Origin: Pseudoalteromonas luteoviolacea
GTDB taxonomy: Bacteria; Pseudomonadota; Gammaproteobacteria; Enterobacterales; Alteromonadaceae
Assembly (NCBI RefSeq): GCF_000814765.1
Contig: NZ_JWIC01000008.1
Coordinates: 7,501 to 71,500 of the forward strand
DNA length: 64,000 bases
Direction: 5' to 3'
The notes below the pieces were generated by a model, which saw only the letters and a list, made by a program, of their open reading frames with translations, was not told the origin of the DNA and searched no databases. Below, piece by piece: positions 12,537-27,424 of this stretch. Made by a program: the position numbers and the translations under genes. Each line of letters opens with the position of its first letter. The stretch's first letter is position 1.

Positions 12537-13214
12537 CTACTCATTACCCAGTACTGAAATATCAATTAAATAGTCTTTGAGTATCGCTTGGACTTGTTCA
12601 TCTTGGCTATCTAAGTGAATACCCAGTGACACGATATCTTCTTGATTTTCTTTTACTCTACATACCTTACCAACAAGTGTGAGCTTTTTCGCATCTTTGC
12701 CTTCAATGAGAATCTCACAAGATAACTCTTTTAACTCTTCTGGCAGGTGGGTTTTCTGCACATCAAACATCAGACCGGCAAGAGAAATATCTTTAATGAC
12801 ACCGACTTCACTTTTTCCTTCCACACTCAAAACAGCAGGGATCAGCGTAGGAATACGCGTCTGAGCACGTAATTTGTATGTTTGAACCTCGTTGGGATAA
12901 TAAAGATAAATAAGCCTGGCTGGGTGTGTAGTCACCGATTTAATGGTTTCTTTGAAAGCAATAATTTGTCCATCACCTTCTTCAGGTAAGGCACGTACAA
13001 TCACTTCTGTGCCCTCTTTGACATAATCCATGGCCGCGCCCAAACGTTGATGACTGGGATGGTTCAAGATAATAAATTGGTTCTCAAGCGCACCGACAAA
13101 CTCTGTTTTGATCCGCTTACGATTGGCTGGCAGTACAATCTCCATATCGACAATACTTCCCGCTCGCATCTGTAATACCTGCAAACGATTTTCTGCCAAC
13201 TCTTGTATAGTCAT
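12537..13214 (-). CDS. PilZ-domain c-di-GMP-binding protein (YcgR-like)
   Basis: 225 residues: an N-terminal YcgR-type beta domain (about 1-110) and a C-terminal PilZ domain with the two c-di-GMP-binding signatures, RAQTR (RxxxR, about residue 115) and DISLAGLMFD ([D/N]xSxxG). The two-domain layout matches flagellar-brake proteins that slow motility at high c-di-GMP; that output is inferred. Monocistronic, converging on trkA. Confidence 0.88.
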   Translation of the reverse strand: MTIQELAENRLQVLQMRAGSIVDMEIVLPANRKRIKTEFVGALENQFIILNHPSHQRLGAAMDYVKEGTEVIVRALPEEGDGQIIAFKETIKSVTTHPARLIYLYYPNEVQTYKLRAQTRIPTLIPAVLSVEGKSEVGVIKDISLAGLMFDVQKTHLPEELKELSCEILIEGKDAKKLTLVGKVCRVKENQEDIVSLGIHLDSQDEQVQAILKDYLIDISVLGNE

Positions 13215-13344
13215 GCTAAATACCCCTAACTATTGCGCTGTGTATTTTTGCAGTATGGCGCCAGTTTATGACGCCATCGCATAATTACTATGAATTATCG
13301 TCTAGATAGAGAAAAACTTTAACTTTTGCGCGGCATTTCACACT

Positions 13345-13372
13345 TGATGATGGGTTTAAAAACCCATCATCA
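13345..13372. repeat. Perfect 13-bp inverted repeat
   Basis: TGATGATGGGTTT (13345-13357), two-base loop, exact complement to 13372. It lies about 85 bases beyond the trkH stop and about 130 bases before the PilZ start, so it could end trkH transcription or sit in the PilZ leader. The T-residues are within the stem rather than after it, so it is not a classical terminator. Confidence 0.5.
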
Positions 13373-13457
13373 GACTTTTGGAGGGAATATAAATTAAGTG
13401 AGATCTTTCGGTGCTACTCTGAGCACGTACATATTTCAACACGCAAAACTTGCAAGG

Positions 13458-14909
13458 CTATCCTCGCCAAAACGTCGGTGTGAACAACACCAATAAGGTG
13501 AATATTTCTAAACGTCCAAACACCATAGCCAGCGTTAAAATCCACTTGGCTGTATCGGTGATATCACCGTAGTGCGCCGCCACATCCCCTAAGCCAGGAC
13601 CTAGGTTATTGAGGCAAGCGGCCGTTGCAGAAAACGCCGTGATATTATCAAGCCCCGTGCCCAGTAGCGCGATCATAATAATCACAAAGACCAACGCATA
13701 GGCAGAGAAAAATCCCCATACCGCTTCAACGACCTTGTCTGGCAGCGCTTTTCTACCCAGTTTAATCGAATAGATGGCTCTTGGGTGCACCAAACGATTC
13801 AGTTCTCTGATCCCTTGTAAGTACAGCAAAAACACCCGAACGACCTTCATCCCCCCACCAGTAGAACCGGCGCACCCGCCAATAAAGCTAGAGAAAATCA
13901 GTAAAATAGGTAAAAACAGCGGCCAAGCTGAAAAGCTATCGGTTGCAAAGCCCGCAGTTGTACTGATTGAGACCGCTTGAAATAAAGCATGATCTAGCGT
14001 CTCATCACCGTCGCTATACACTTGATTTGAAGACAATACCGCAAAACAGATCACCACCAGCGCCAGTTGAATAAACAAGAAGACTTTAAACTCAGGGTCG
14101 CGTAAATACGCTCGCACACTGCGACTAGCCACCGCTGCATAATGCAGCGAGAAATTAATCGCAGCAATGAGTAGAAACACCACACAGATAAAGTTAATCA
14201 TCGGGCTATCAAAATGGCCAATTGACGCGTCATAAGTAGAAAAACCACCTATTGCAATAGTGGCAAACGCATGACAAATGGCATCAAACCAACCCATCCC
14301 AGCAAACTTATACGCCAAGGTGCAAGCCGCGGTCAGGGCCACATAAATATACCAAAGGTGCTTTGCCGTATCGGCAATACGCGGTGTCATTTTTGAGTCT
14401 TTTACGGGCCCTGGCGTTTCAGCACGATATAACTGCATCCCACCAACGCCAAGCATGGGTAGCACGGCAACAGCAAGTACAATGATCCCCATGCCGCCAA
14501 GCCACTGTAATTGTTGACGATAAAAAAGCACTGATTTTGGTAAATACTCAATCCCAGTTAATACCGTGGCCCCGGTGGTTGTCAGGCCTGAAAAAGCTTC
14601 AAATACCGCATCAGCAAAAGACAGATTCGGTTCATCAAGGAAAATCAGTGGTACGGATGCAAACGATCCCAGTACCAACCAAAATAACACCACGATCAAA
14701 AAGCCTTCTCGGGCTTTGAGTTCACCGCGTTCTTTTCGGTTTGGATAATAGGCCATCAGGCCAATTAAAACGCTAAAGATAAAAGCCAAAACGAACGGCA
14801 CACCACCACCATCTTTGTAGATCAAAGACACTAGTGCTGGTGGCACCATAGTCAAACTGAACAGTGCAACGAGTTGGCCAAGGATTTTTATAATGGTACG
14901 AAATTGCAT
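13458..14909 (-). CDS. trkH: Trk/Ktr potassium transporter membrane subunit TrkH
   Basis: 483 residues, strongly hydrophobic, with four M1-P-M2-like repeats. Selectivity-filter segments can be seen as FSGLTTTGATVL, IGGFSTYDASIG, STTAGFATDSFSAW and LNNLGPGLGDV. Conducts K+ across the inner membrane together with TrkA (11114-12490). The C-terminus carries the GRLEIFTLLVLFTPTFWR ending typical of TrkH. Confidence 0.97.
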   Translation of the reverse strand: MQFRTIIKILGQLVALFSLTMVPPALVSLIYKDGGGVPFVLAFIFSVLIGLMAYYPNRKERGELKAREGFLIVVLFWLVLGSFASVPLIFLDEPNLSFADAVFEAFSGLTTTGATVLTGIEYLPKSVLFYRQQLQWLGGMGIIVLAVAVLPMLGVGGMQLYRAETPGPVKDSKMTPRIADTAKHLWYIYVALTAACTLAYKFAGMGWFDAICHAFATIAIGGFSTYDASIGHFDSPMINFICVVFLLIAAINFSLHYAAVASRSVRAYLRDPEFKVFLFIQLALVVICFAVLSSNQVYSDGDETLDHALFQAVSISTTAGFATDSFSAWPLFLPILLIFSSFIGGCAGSTGGGMKVVRVFLLYLQGIRELNRLVHPRAIYSIKLGRKALPDKVVEAVWGFFSAYALVFVIIMIALLGTGLDNITAFSATAACLNNLGPGLGDVAAHYGDITDTAKWILTLAMVFGRLEIFTLLVLFTPTFWRG

Positions 14910-14992
14910 AACGCAGATCGCTTGTTGTTATGATTAGACTTGATTGTCTAATACACTTAGACGTTAGTAAACCTCATAACCTCACAAAGCAA

Positions 14993-15607
14993 TTACTTTT
15001 GTAGTTTCATTGTCACACTGCCATGGGTCAAATCAAATATCGACTGAATGGCCAGCTTGGCTTCTCGGGCATCAATTTCAATTTGCCAACCTATCGTCGC
15101 TGCAAACGTATGCTGAATATTCAGCACTTGATATTGACTCGCTAAATGCTGTTCAATGACCCCTTGCAGTGCATAATCCGACTCGCCAGTGAGTAACACG
15201 GAAGGTACTTTGACTGCTGTCGAAAGCACATTCAAGGCGTTATTCAAACTGCCGCCATAAGCCCGCACTAAACCACCTGTTCCGAGCTTAATCCCTCCGA
15301 AATAACGTGTCGTCACCGCGGTAATTTCACCAATACCAGAGCCCATCAAGACATTCAACATGGGTTTACCTGCTGTGCCGTTTGGCTCGCCATCATCAGA
15401 AAAACCTAACACATGACTGCCTCCTGGTGCGCCTGCTACATGTGCCCAACAGTTATGACGCGCATCGGGATAGGCGTCGTTAATACTGCGAATAAATGCT
15501 TTTGCATCGTCCACTGTAGGGGTATGTGCAACATGCACCAAAAACGTACTTTTTTTGATTTCTTCGTGGTGTGAAATGGTTTCAGTTGGGATTTTATATT
15601 CTGACAT
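14993..15607 (-). CDS. yigZ: YigZ/IMPACT family protein
   Basis: About 204 residues from ATG 15607; an in-frame TTG two codons upstream is unlikely. The UPF0029 N-terminal domain shows KSTFLVHVAHT, ARHNCWAH, GFSDDGEPNGTAGKPML and AVTTRYFGGIKLGTGGLVRAYG; a C-terminal DUF1949 domain follows. The family is linked to translational regulation in eukaryotes; the bacterial role is unclear. It often sits near trkH and pepQ, as here. Confidence 0.92.
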   Translation of the reverse strand: MSEYKIPTETISHHEEIKKSTFLVHVAHTPTVDDAKAFIRSINDAYPDARHNCWAHVAGAPGGSHVLGFSDDGEPNGTAGKPMLNVLMGSGIGEITAVTTRYFGGIKLGTGGLVRAYGGSLNNALNVLSTAVKVPSVLLTGESDYALQGVIEQHLASQYQVLNIQHTFAATIGWQIEIDAREAKLAIQSIFDLTHGSVTMKLQK

Positions 15608-15622
15608 AAACAACTTTCTGGC

Positions 15623-15648
15623 AAAAAAGGAGCCTTTCGACTCCTTTT
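15623..15648 (-). terminator. Rho-independent terminator after pepQ
   Basis: On the minus strand: AAAAGGAG, loop, CTCCTTTT followed by a run of T (the A-run at 15623-15628). It lies between pepQ and yigZ, so yigZ probably has its own promoter or depends on read-through. Confidence 0.75.
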
Positions 15649-15695
15649 ATTTAAACACCTGAGCCGCATTTAACCTGTGCGACCACTTTGGCAGA

Positions 15696-17030
<1,335 letters not shown>

Positions 17031-17124
17031 TTAAATCTATGTAATTATACTTGAGTCTAACATAGCACCGTCTCAAAAACGATGCCATGCCAACCCCTTG
17101 AAACAAAGTACCAACCACCTTGAA

Positions 17125-19029
17125 TTAGCGGTTGCCGCCTATACTCATATCCAAGATCCCTGCCAACACGTTCCCCTCTCGACCAAGTTTGGTATGGTAG
17201 ACCTGTCGATACGCCATCACATTTTTCACATAGTCCCGAGTTTCTCGATAGGGAATAAGCTCAATCCACAGTTCAGCAGGCATGGCTTCATCCGGTACCC
17301 AGCGCTTCACTCTGTGATAGCCTGCATTATAAGAAGCGGTCGCCAATATCTCATTGCCTTTGGTTTTACGTTTCAAATATTCTAGATAGTCTGTTCCTAA
17401 ACGAATATTGGTTGAAGGCTTCATTAATTGTTGTTTGGAAACTCGCTTTTTCGCGACATAACGTGCCGTGCTTGGCAAAATCTGCATCAAACCATAGGCA
17501 TCAGCGGATGATCTGGCATCTGGGGCAAAACTACTTTCTCGACGAGCCACCGCATAGCTCCACGCCAAATCGACTCGATTTCTTTCACTGTATCGTTCAA
17601 ATAAGGTATCAAACGCCATAGGGAAACGTAGATCGACATAATTCCATGCCTTAATTTGCGCTAAGGTATAAATGGTGCTGTCATACCAGTCTAAGTCAGC
17701 TGCTAATATCGATGCCGCCAATTTTTCTTGAGTACTAGAGGTGTTGGTTAAATAGTTCCACTCTCTGCGGGCTTGAGTAAAGCGATCTAGCTCATACAAT
17801 GCTTTAGCACGCTTAAACCCGGGTGCTTGTGATACCGTTTCCAAGGTTTGCTCATCTACATCCAATGACTGCGCATTCATAGAAGGTGGCAAATTAAGCC
17901 TCGCGGCTGCTAAAAAGCCGTAATAATCTCTTTTTCCCGCTAATTGTTGCCAAAGTGCAGTCGCTTTCCTGCTGTCTCCACGCTTATCATAGCTATAGCC
18001 AAGCCAATAGGTTTGTCCATTGCTCAAGTTATCCATGCCAGTGAACAGTGCCGCGATCCCTTCCCAATCTTGTTCTTTGAGCATATTACTCATCAACCAC
18101 TGACGCAGCTTTACATCCTGCAGTTCAACTGGCACTTTATTTAACCAAAAACGCGCTTGCTCATGCCCTTTCGATGCCAAAGCTAAGGCAAAACGATAAG
18201 CTACACTGTCTTTCTGCGCTTGGCTAAATTCAAACATGCCCTGCAATTTATCCCATGCTCTCAGTGCAAGAGCTGGATCTCGCCATATGAGACGCCTGAC
18301 ACCATATACCGCAATTTCACTTTCTTTTTGGCTACGCTTTTTATAACGATATAGACCCGCTGAAGCACTTGGATCTCTACGTACCGCTACATATAAATCT
18401 GCTAAATACGACTCATGCCTTGGCAGTAACGTTTTTAAGTACTTAATTAACGAAGTCTGTCCACCTTGAGCTGCTTTAGTAATGCGCTGCCAAATTAATT
18501 CTTGTGAACGATAACCCGCTTTTTGCCACTGTGAAAACAGTTTATCACATGCTTTAGGCTGTGATTTTCCCACCACCCACAAAGGCTCAACTTGATCTAA
18601 TATGGCTTTTTTAGGCGCACCTAAATCAAGCTGAAATTGCAAATACGTGCACTTGAGATCGGCATTCGTCGTTTCTTGAAAATGGTTAATAAATAGGGCT
18701 TTTTTATCTCGCCTTTTTAAATAATTTAGCCAACTTTTGCGTACGGGCCAATCCAGTGGTGTGTGATCATATACAGATAAGAACTGTGCAATCTCACTTT
18801 CATATTTCAACTTGGGATGACGTTTATAAAAGGTCATCTCAACATAAGGCTTTAAGGGGTGATCAAGCTCATCCAGTGCCTGTTTAAATTTATTATAATT
18901 ACCAGACCAAGCAATACGCTCAGCCTGAATAAAATCTTGATGGGGTTTTTGTGCATACCCGTGGGTACTTAACAAAGTGAAAAAAGCGCACATACCCGTA
19001 CTAAAAAACCGAGAGATCCGTAATTTCAT
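17125..19029 (-). CDS. slt: Soluble lytic murein transglycosylase
   Basis: 634 residues with an N-terminal signal peptide (hydrophobic stretch at about residues 8-26). A long superhelical domain of helical repeats (about 30-450) precedes a C-terminal goose-lysozyme-like SLT domain. The catalytic Glu is in AVARRESSFAPDARSSADAYG, followed by GLMQILPSTA and NIRLGTDYL and ASYNAGYHRVKRW. Cleaves peptidoglycan to 1,6-anhydromuropeptides in the periplasm. Divergent from fadB across a 348-base intergenic region. Confidence 0.95.
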   Translation of the reverse strand: MKLRISRFFSTGMCAFFTLLSTHGYAQKPHQDFIQAERIAWSGNYNKFKQALDELDHPLKPYVEMTFYKRHPKLKYESEIAQFLSVYDHTPLDWPVRKSWLNYLKRRDKKALFINHFQETTNADLKCTYLQFQLDLGAPKKAILDQVEPLWVVGKSQPKACDKLFSQWQKAGYRSQELIWQRITKAAQGGQTSLIKYLKTLLPRHESYLADLYVAVRRDPSASAGLYRYKKRSQKESEIAVYGVRRLIWRDPALALRAWDKLQGMFEFSQAQKDSVAYRFALALASKGHEQARFWLNKVPVELQDVKLRQWLMSNMLKEQDWEGIAALFTGMDNLSNGQTYWLGYSYDKRGDSRKATALWQQLAGKRDYYGFLAAARLNLPPSMNAQSLDVDEQTLETVSQAPGFKRAKALYELDRFTQARREWNYLTNTSSTQEKLAASILAADLDWYDSTIYTLAQIKAWNYVDLRFPMAFDTLFERYSERNRVDLAWSYAVARRESSFAPDARSSADAYGLMQILPSTARYVAKKRVSKQQLMKPSTNIRLGTDYLEYLKRKTKGNEILATASYNAGYHRVKRWVPDEAMPAELWIELIPYRETRDYVKNVMAYRQVYHTKLGREGNVLAGILDMSIGGNR

Positions 19030-19377
19030 GGTGACCTATACTTTACATAAATGCGTTGTATATCTAGCCCCAGCCTATTTTTAAAATCATGATTTAAAGA
19101 CAATGGCTGAGTACTCTCCTTAATTTAACTGCTTCAAAACAGTCACGAACAGCACGTCTGCCCTGCCCATAATCAAGTTATGCATGATTGAAGGTTTAAA
19201 TAAACTGAATGCGCAAACCTTAAAACACCTTAGTTCAATCTATGCACTTAGCCACCTTAACATCCCAATTTATGCTTTACAGTAAATCTGCGGTAAATTT
19301 TTCATTGCAATTTTCATTTAAAGACGCCACACTGAATTAAATGACAACTCATCGTACCAGTGTCACGGAGAACAAGT
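19030..19377. promoter_or_regulatory. slt / fadB divergent promoter region
   Basis: 348 bases without a gene. It holds a GTTTA-AA-TAAAC palindrome at 19194-19205 and a FadR-like palindrome close to the fadB start (listed separately). No convincing sigma-70 -35/-10 pair can be assigned by eye. Confidence 0.4.
19346..19362 (+). promoter_or_regulatory. Possible FadR-type operator upstream of fadB
   Basis: AACTCATCGTACCAGTG matches the enterobacterial FadR consensus AACTGGTCNGACCAGTT at about 13 positions, allowing the central N, including the right half ACCAGT. It lies 15 bases before the fadB ATG, where a repressor would block initiation or early elongation. FadR regulation is established for fad genes in Enterobacteria and Vibrio; use here is inferred. 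Confidence 0.35.
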
Positions 19378-22707
<3,330 letters not shown>

Positions 22708-22744
22708 CACGCTTGTTGTCATCGCCAATTTCAACTTGGTAACC

Positions 22745-22779
22745 AAGGCAAAGTCATCCAGTGTGGCTTTGCCTTTTTT
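22745..22779 (+). terminator. Rho-independent terminator of fadBA
   Basis: AAGGCAAAG (22745-22753) pairs with CTTTGCCTT (22767-22775), followed by a T-run; 38 bases after the fadA stop. Confidence 0.88.
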
Positions 22780-22888
22780 ATTGCCGATTTAAATTACACC
22801 TTATTCTAACTATTTACCCCAACCCTCTTTAAATTTTCATACATGCCAAGTTAAAATGTCTTTTTGAATAAAAGCTAAGTGCAATTTT

Positions 22889-23128
22889 ATGAGTTTTGAC
22901 AATACTGATCATACCTTAGATGCGATTGGGCTTCGTTGCCCAGAGCCGGTTATGATGATCCGTGGTATGGTGCGAAAAATGAATCATGGTGAAACGCTAT
23001 TAATAGTGGCAGACGACCCATCAACGACCCGTGATATACCTAGCTTTTGCGAATTCATGGACCACACATTAGTTGCACAAGAAGTCTCACAACCTCCCTA
23101 TCGCTATTTGATCAAAAAAGGGAGATGA
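22889..23128 (+). CDS. tusA: Sulfur carrier protein TusA
   Basis: 79 residues. The active-site Cys is in [16 protein letters not shown] (TusA signature LxCPxP), followed by the typical [24 protein letters not shown]. Relays persulfide sulfur from IscS to the TusBCD-E-MnmA system for tRNA 2-thiouridine. mnmE and mnmG, acting on the same wobble uridine, lie in this window at 42.4 and 45.5 kb. Weak ribosome-binding site; flanked by terminators, so monocistronic. Confidence 0.95.
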   Translation: MSFDNTDHTLDAIGLRCPEPVMMIRGMVRKMNHGETLLIVADDPSTTRDIPSFCEFMDHTLVAQEVSQPPYRYLIKKGR

Positions 23129-23195
23129 GCCCTTTTCATTATTTATTCATATATTTGTCCATTCAAGGTGGCTTAACACTTAACAGCGCTCTACA

Positions 23196-23648
23196 TTAAT
23201 CTCTTTGTACAATAACCATCGGATTATTGGCATCTCGATAATCTAGGGTTATGCGATACCACCCTTTCTTATCTGGTGTAAAACTAAAGTAGTTATAGAT
23301 GGTATTGCAGTCTGCGGGCTGTGGTTTGACTAACGTAATCGCGCTCGTATATCGATAGCCACAGTTATAACCTTGGCTCCAAGCTTCGTCCGCAATTTTA
23401 AATTCATATACTTTACCGGGACTCATAAACCGAGCACGAACGGTATATGTGCCATTTCCCTGGGGCTTAAGTTGGTATATGCCTTCAGCATCCCACAAGC
23501 TAAAATCACCGCGTAAGTACATAGCACGATCGATGATTTTTGCATCAGGTTCACTGGCCCCCATGAGTGTTTGCTCACTGACGTTTGGTGAAGCGCACCC
23601 CACAAGTCCTAACAAAACCATAATGGATAACGCGATTCTTTTGTCCAT
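23196..23648 (-). CDS. Lipoprotein with a carbohydrate-binding-like beta domain
   Basis: 150 residues from ATG 23648, chosen for the AGGTGAG upstream. The signal sequence is MDKRIALSIMVLLGLVGC with lipobox LVGC, so it is predicted to be lipidated and membrane-anchored. The mature part (about 130 residues) contains YLRGDFSLWDAEGIYQL and a GWYRITLDYRD ending. This resembles the immunoglobulin-like N-terminal domains of pullulanase-type enzymes, without a catalytic domain. Function not recognised. Located downstream of glyS beyond that gene's terminator. Confidence 0.75.
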   Translation of the reverse strand: MDKRIALSIMVLLGLVGCASPNVSEQTLMGASEPDAKIIDRAMYLRGDFSLWDAEGIYQLKPQGNGTYTVRARFMSPGKVYEFKIADEAWSQGYNCGYRYTSAITLVKPQPADCNTIYNYFSFTPDKKGWYRITLDYRDANNPMVIVQRD

Positions 23649-23670
23649 TTGTCTCACCTTTTCAATAATA

Positions 23671-23695
23671 AAAAAGCCAGCATCAAAGCTGGCTT
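23671..23695 (-). terminator. Rho-independent terminator of glyQS
   Basis: On the minus strand AAGCCAGC, loop TTTGAT, GCTGGCTT, then a T-rich tail. Ends the glyQ-glyS transcript just before the lipoprotein gene. Confidence 0.85.
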
Positions 23696-23713
23696 AGTAC
23701 AGTGTGTTTTGAC

Positions 23714-25783
23714 TTAATTTTGTAATACGGAAATATCTGCCGTATTCAAGAATAAGCGGCTGAGCTGACTCAATAATGCGAGACGATTATTCTTAACCGC
23801 TTCATCATCTGCCATCACCATCACGTTATCGAAGAAGTTATCAACTGCCTCGCGAAGACTTGCTAAACGCGTCAATGCTTGCTGATAATCACCCTGTGCA
23901 TAAACAGGCGCTAGCTCTTCAGTCAATGCCGCAACTTGTTCTGAAAGTTGTTTCTCAGCATCTTCAATCAGTAACTCAGTCGACACAGCTGCATCACTGG
24001 TCACATTGTTCTTCGCCAAGATATTATTTACACGCTTGTTAGCAGCAGCAAGTGCTTCAGCTTCATCCAATGTACGGAAGTGACTTACCGCTTTCACACG
24101 ACGATCGAAATCAACAGGTTGTGCTGGGCGACGTGCTAATACCGCTTGGATCACATCAACACTTATCCCTTCATCTTGATACCAAGCACGGAAACGACCT
24201 AACATAAACTCAAAGACATCATCTGCAACCTTGTCATTGGTCAGCTTGTCGCCAAACAAGGTTTGTGACTTAGCAACAATGTCTAAAATGTCTAACTGAA
24301 GCTCTTTCTCAACCATGATACGTAATGCACCAATGGCAGCACGACGCAGTGCAAATGGGTCTTTATCGCCTTTTGGAATTTGGCCAATACCAAAAATACC
24401 CACTAGCGTGTCAAACTTATCAGCCAATGCGACGGCAAAACTAATTGGGTTTGAAGGTAGTGCATCACCTGCAAAACGCGGCATATATTGCTCGTTTTGT
24501 GCAACTGCCACCTCTTCTGCTTCACCATCAATTCGCGCATAGTGCATACCCATGACACCCTGAACATCAGTAAACTCCATGACCATTTCAGTCATTAAGT
24601 CTGTTTTACTCAGAAGGCCTGCACGCTCTGCTAATGCTTTATCCGCACCAAGTTGCTCTGCAATATAACCTGCCAATGCAGCAATACGCTCAGATTTGTC
24701 TTTCAGTGTACCCAGTTGCTTTTGGAATAAAACACTGCCCAGCGACTCTAAACGACTTTCCAGTGTTTTCTTCTTATCCGTTTCAAAGAAGAACTGTGCA
24801 TCTGCTAAACGCGGACGAACCACTTTTTCATTGCCAGAGATAACCACACTTGGATCTTTACTTTCAATGTTTGATACAAATAAGAACTTATTGATCAGTT
24901 CACCTTTGTCATTCAATAACGGAAAGTACTTCTGGTCATCTTTCATCGTATAAATGAGCGCTTCATCTGGTACAGACAAGAACGCTTCATCAAATGATGC
25001 GGTCAGTGTTACTGGCCACTCTACTAACGACGTTACTTCTTCAAGTAAGTCTTCATCCATTGCTACAACCGCACCTAGTTTAGCAGCTTCAGCTTCAATC
25101 TGAGCGCGGATCTGTGCTTTACGCACATCGTAATCAGCAATGACATACGCGTTCTTTAAAGTATCAAAAATGTCATCAGCATGGGCTAAAGTCGTGCGTG
25201 CCGGATGATGGAAACGGTGACCTTGCAGTTCATTACTGATCTGTTTGCCCAGTACTTCACCTTTAATGATCTCATTACCTAGCAGTGCCGCAACCGTGTG
25301 CACAGGGCGGATAAATTGTGTTTTATTCGCCCCCCAACGCATTGGCTTAGGGATCGGTAATTTTGCTAAGGCTTTTGCAATCACATCGCTCAGTAGTTCC
25401 GTTGCCTGTTGGCCTTTGACCGTCGCCTTATGAAGTAACCAAGCGCCCTTTTCAGTTTCTAACTTGTCTGCTTCGCTCACATCAATGCCGCAACCGCGTG
25501 CCCAACCTTGCGCTGCTTTTGTCGGGTTACCCTCGGCATCAAATGCCGCTTTAATCGCTGGGCCTCGTTTTTCAACGACTTTGTCTTTTTGCTGCGTTTC
25601 AAGTTGCTTTACTTGAATGCCTAACCGACGAGGAGACGCATACCAACTCACCCCTTGATGCGCAAGCTCTAGCGCTTCTAATTCCGCCGCAGTATTTTGA
25701 GCAAATGCTTCAGCTAACTTGCGTAGTGCTTTTGGTGGTAATTCTTCAGTACCAATTTCTACTAATAAATTTTCAGTTGTCAT
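23714..25783 (-). CDS. glyS: Glycyl-tRNA synthetase beta subunit
   Basis: 689 residues, the standard length. Opens with [19 protein letters not shown] and carries the HD-like and C-terminal anticodon-binding/DALR-like regions of the bacterial heterotetrameric enzyme. Forms an alpha2beta2 complex with GlyQ to charge tRNA-Gly. Two bases separate it from the glyQ stop. Confidence 0.98.
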   Translation of the reverse strand: MTTENLLVEIGTEELPPKALRKLAEAFAQNTAAELEALELAHQGVSWYASPRRLGIQVKQLETQQKDKVVEKRGPAIKAAFDAEGNPTKAAQGWARGCGIDVSEADKLETEKGAWLLHKATVKGQQATELLSDVIAKALAKLPIPKPMRWGANKTQFIRPVHTVAALLGNEIIKGEVLGKQISNELQGHRFHHPARTTLAHADDIFDTLKNAYVIADYDVRKAQIRAQIEAEAAKLGAVVAMDEDLLEEVTSLVEWPVTLTASFDEAFLSVPDEALIYTMKDDQKYFPLLNDKGELINKFLFVSNIESKDPSVVISGNEKVVRPRLADAQFFFETDKKKTLESRLESLGSVLFQKQLGTLKDKSERIAALAGYIAEQLGADKALAERAGLLSKTDLMTEMVMEFTDVQGVMGMHYARIDGEAEEVAVAQNEQYMPRFAGDALPSNPISFAVALADKFDTLVGIFGIGQIPKGDKDPFALRRAAIGALRIMVEKELQLDILDIVAKSQTLFGDKLTNDKVADDVFEFMLGRFRAWYQDEGISVDVIQAVLARRPAQPVDFDRRVKAVSHFRTLDEAEALAAANKRVNNILAKNNVTSDAAVSTELLIEDAEKQLSEQVAALTEELAPVYAQGDYQQALTRLASLREAVDNFFDNVMVMADDEAVKNNRLALLSQLSRLFLNTADISVLQN

Positions 25784-25785
25784 GA

Positions 25786-26685
25786 TCAGTCCTTACAAAG
25801 CGGGAATCCAAGTGCTTCACGCGCTTCAAAATAAGCTTGTGCACACGCTTTTGATAGTGCTCTTACACGCAAGATATAACGCTGACGCTCTGTCACAGAA
25901 ATAGCGTGACGCGCATCTAATAAATTGAATGCATGAGAGGCTTTCATTACTTGCTCATAAGCTGGTAATGGTAAGCCCGCTTCGATTAACTTTTGGCTTT
26001 CTTTTTCGCACTGATCGAATTGGTTAAATAACGCGTCGACGTCAGCATGCTCAAAATTGTAAGTCGATTGCTCGATTTCATTTTGCATGAATACGTCACC
26101 ATAAGTCACACGACCCATAGGACCATCAGTCCATACTAGGTCATAGATGCTATCCACACCTTGTATATACATGGCTAAACGCTCTAAACCATAAGTGATT
26201 TCACCTGTGACCGGAGAGCACTCAATACCACCGACTTGCTGGAAGTAAGTAAACTGGGTTACTTCCATGCCATTTAGCCAAACTTCCCAACCAAGACCCC
26301 AAGCACCTAATGTCGGTGACTCCCAGTTATCTTCAACAAAACGGACTTCGTGCGTTAATGTGTCTATACCTAGCGCTTCTAACGACCCAAGGTATAACTC
26401 TTGAATATTATCCGGTGATGGCTTTAGTACAACTTGGAACTGGTAATAGTGTTGTAAGCGGTTCGGGTTTTCACCATAGCGACCATCGGTTGGTCTACGA
26501 CATGGCTGAACATACGCGCTCGACATTGGCTCTGGACCAATTGATTTCAGGAAAGTCATCGGGTGGAATGTGCCCGCACCAACTTCCATATCTAGTGGTT
26601 GTGCAATTACACAGCCTTGCTGTGCCCAATAGTCCTGTAAAGCCAGGATCAACCCTTGAAAGGTTTTGATATCATATTTTTGCAT
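25786..26685 (-). CDS. glyQ: Glycyl-tRNA synthetase alpha subunit
   Basis: 299 residues, class II aaRS catalytic subunit ([59 protein letters not shown]). Binds Gly and ATP; operon glyQ-glyS. Confidence 0.98.
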   Translation of the reverse strand: MQKYDIKTFQGLILALQDYWAQQGCVIAQPLDMEVGAGTFHPMTFLKSIGPEPMSSAYVQPCRRPTDGRYGENPNRLQHYYQFQVVLKPSPDNIQELYLGSLEALGIDTLTHEVRFVEDNWESPTLGAWGLGWEVWLNGMEVTQFTYFQQVGGIECSPVTGEITYGLERLAMYIQGVDSIYDLVWTDGPMGRVTYGDVFMQNEIEQSTYNFEHADVDALFNQFDQCEKESQKLIEAGLPLPAYEQVMKASHAFNLLDARHAISVTERQRYILRVRALSKACAQAYFEAREALGFPLCKD

Positions 26686-26892
26686 AGTTGGCTTTTATAT
26701 TTATTTGGTACATGGGACTCAAATTAGCGGCAAATCAAATAGCGCAAAATTGAGTTTTAATGATTGAAAATTATGCTCAGTATACCGTGTGCGGTGCACA
26801 GAATTAAGCATTATATGAAAGAATTAGTGTTAGGAGTAATTTGTTTTTAAGAGCCACAGTCAAACTGAACGTAGCTCCTATGAATATTTAAG

Positions 26893-27393
26893 TTAAAGTG
26901 CAGATTTCAACTCTTTCTTTATTTCTTCACAAAGGTAGTCGATTGCTTCACTCTTTCGTTTTGAATCTGACAGCAACTCTACAAACTTACTTTGAGCTTC
27001 TGGATTTGTTACGTTAAATGAATGGAATGCAATATCACGATAGGTGTAAGCTTCATCACTAACCGTTTCATTCTCCACACGGCGATTATTTAAAAAATCA
27101 CTTTTAACTTGCTCGTTATGTAGTAGGTTATAAATTAAACCTAGCGAGGGAGACAGCTCACCTTCCACTCGCATAGAAACTTTACCTGGCATAGAGAGAG
27201 ATGACACCTCCTTGCTCAACCTCTCCATCAGCACGTCGTTATTTGATTCATTTCGAATAACCGCTTTGTCTTCTTCTGACAATGAAAAAAGATCAAAGAT
27301 AAGCTCTTCGCAAACTTTAAACTTAGCGCTCAGGGTATTGTGGTTTGCAACATTATATAAGATCGAAAGTAACGGTATATGATTCTTAGACAT
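26893..27393 (-). CDS. Hypothetical protein with two internal repeats (possibly LigA-like)
   Basis: 166 residues, no signal peptide. An internal repeat is visible: LLSILYNVANHNTLSAKF (residues 8-25) and LGLIYNLLHNEQVKSDFL (84-101), the first followed by LFSLSEEDKAVIRN. That pattern (short helical unit, then LSEEDKAVI) is reminiscent of the small LigA-type helical domain associated with some dioxygenases, but I cannot confirm it. The gene follows a PhyH-type oxygenase with a 31-base gap, so the two are likely co-transcribed and may work together. AT-rich. Confidence 0.6.
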   Translation of the reverse strand: MSKNHIPLLSILYNVANHNTLSAKFKVCEELIFDLFSLSEEDKAVIRNESNNDVLMERLSKEVSSLSMPGKVSMRVEGELSPSLGLIYNLLHNEQVKSDFLNNRRVENETVSDEAYTYRDIAFHSFNVTNPEAQSKFVELLSDSKRKSEAIDYLCEEIKKELKSAL

Positions 27394-27424
27394 AGAGCAT
27401 TTCCTTTTTATTTATTAATTTATT

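Noticed and set aside
19360-19377. Upstream GTG start for fadB (adding MSRRTS)
   Set aside because: The ATG at 19378 has a proper GGAG spacing; the GTG overlaps the operator-like site and has no ribosome-binding site.
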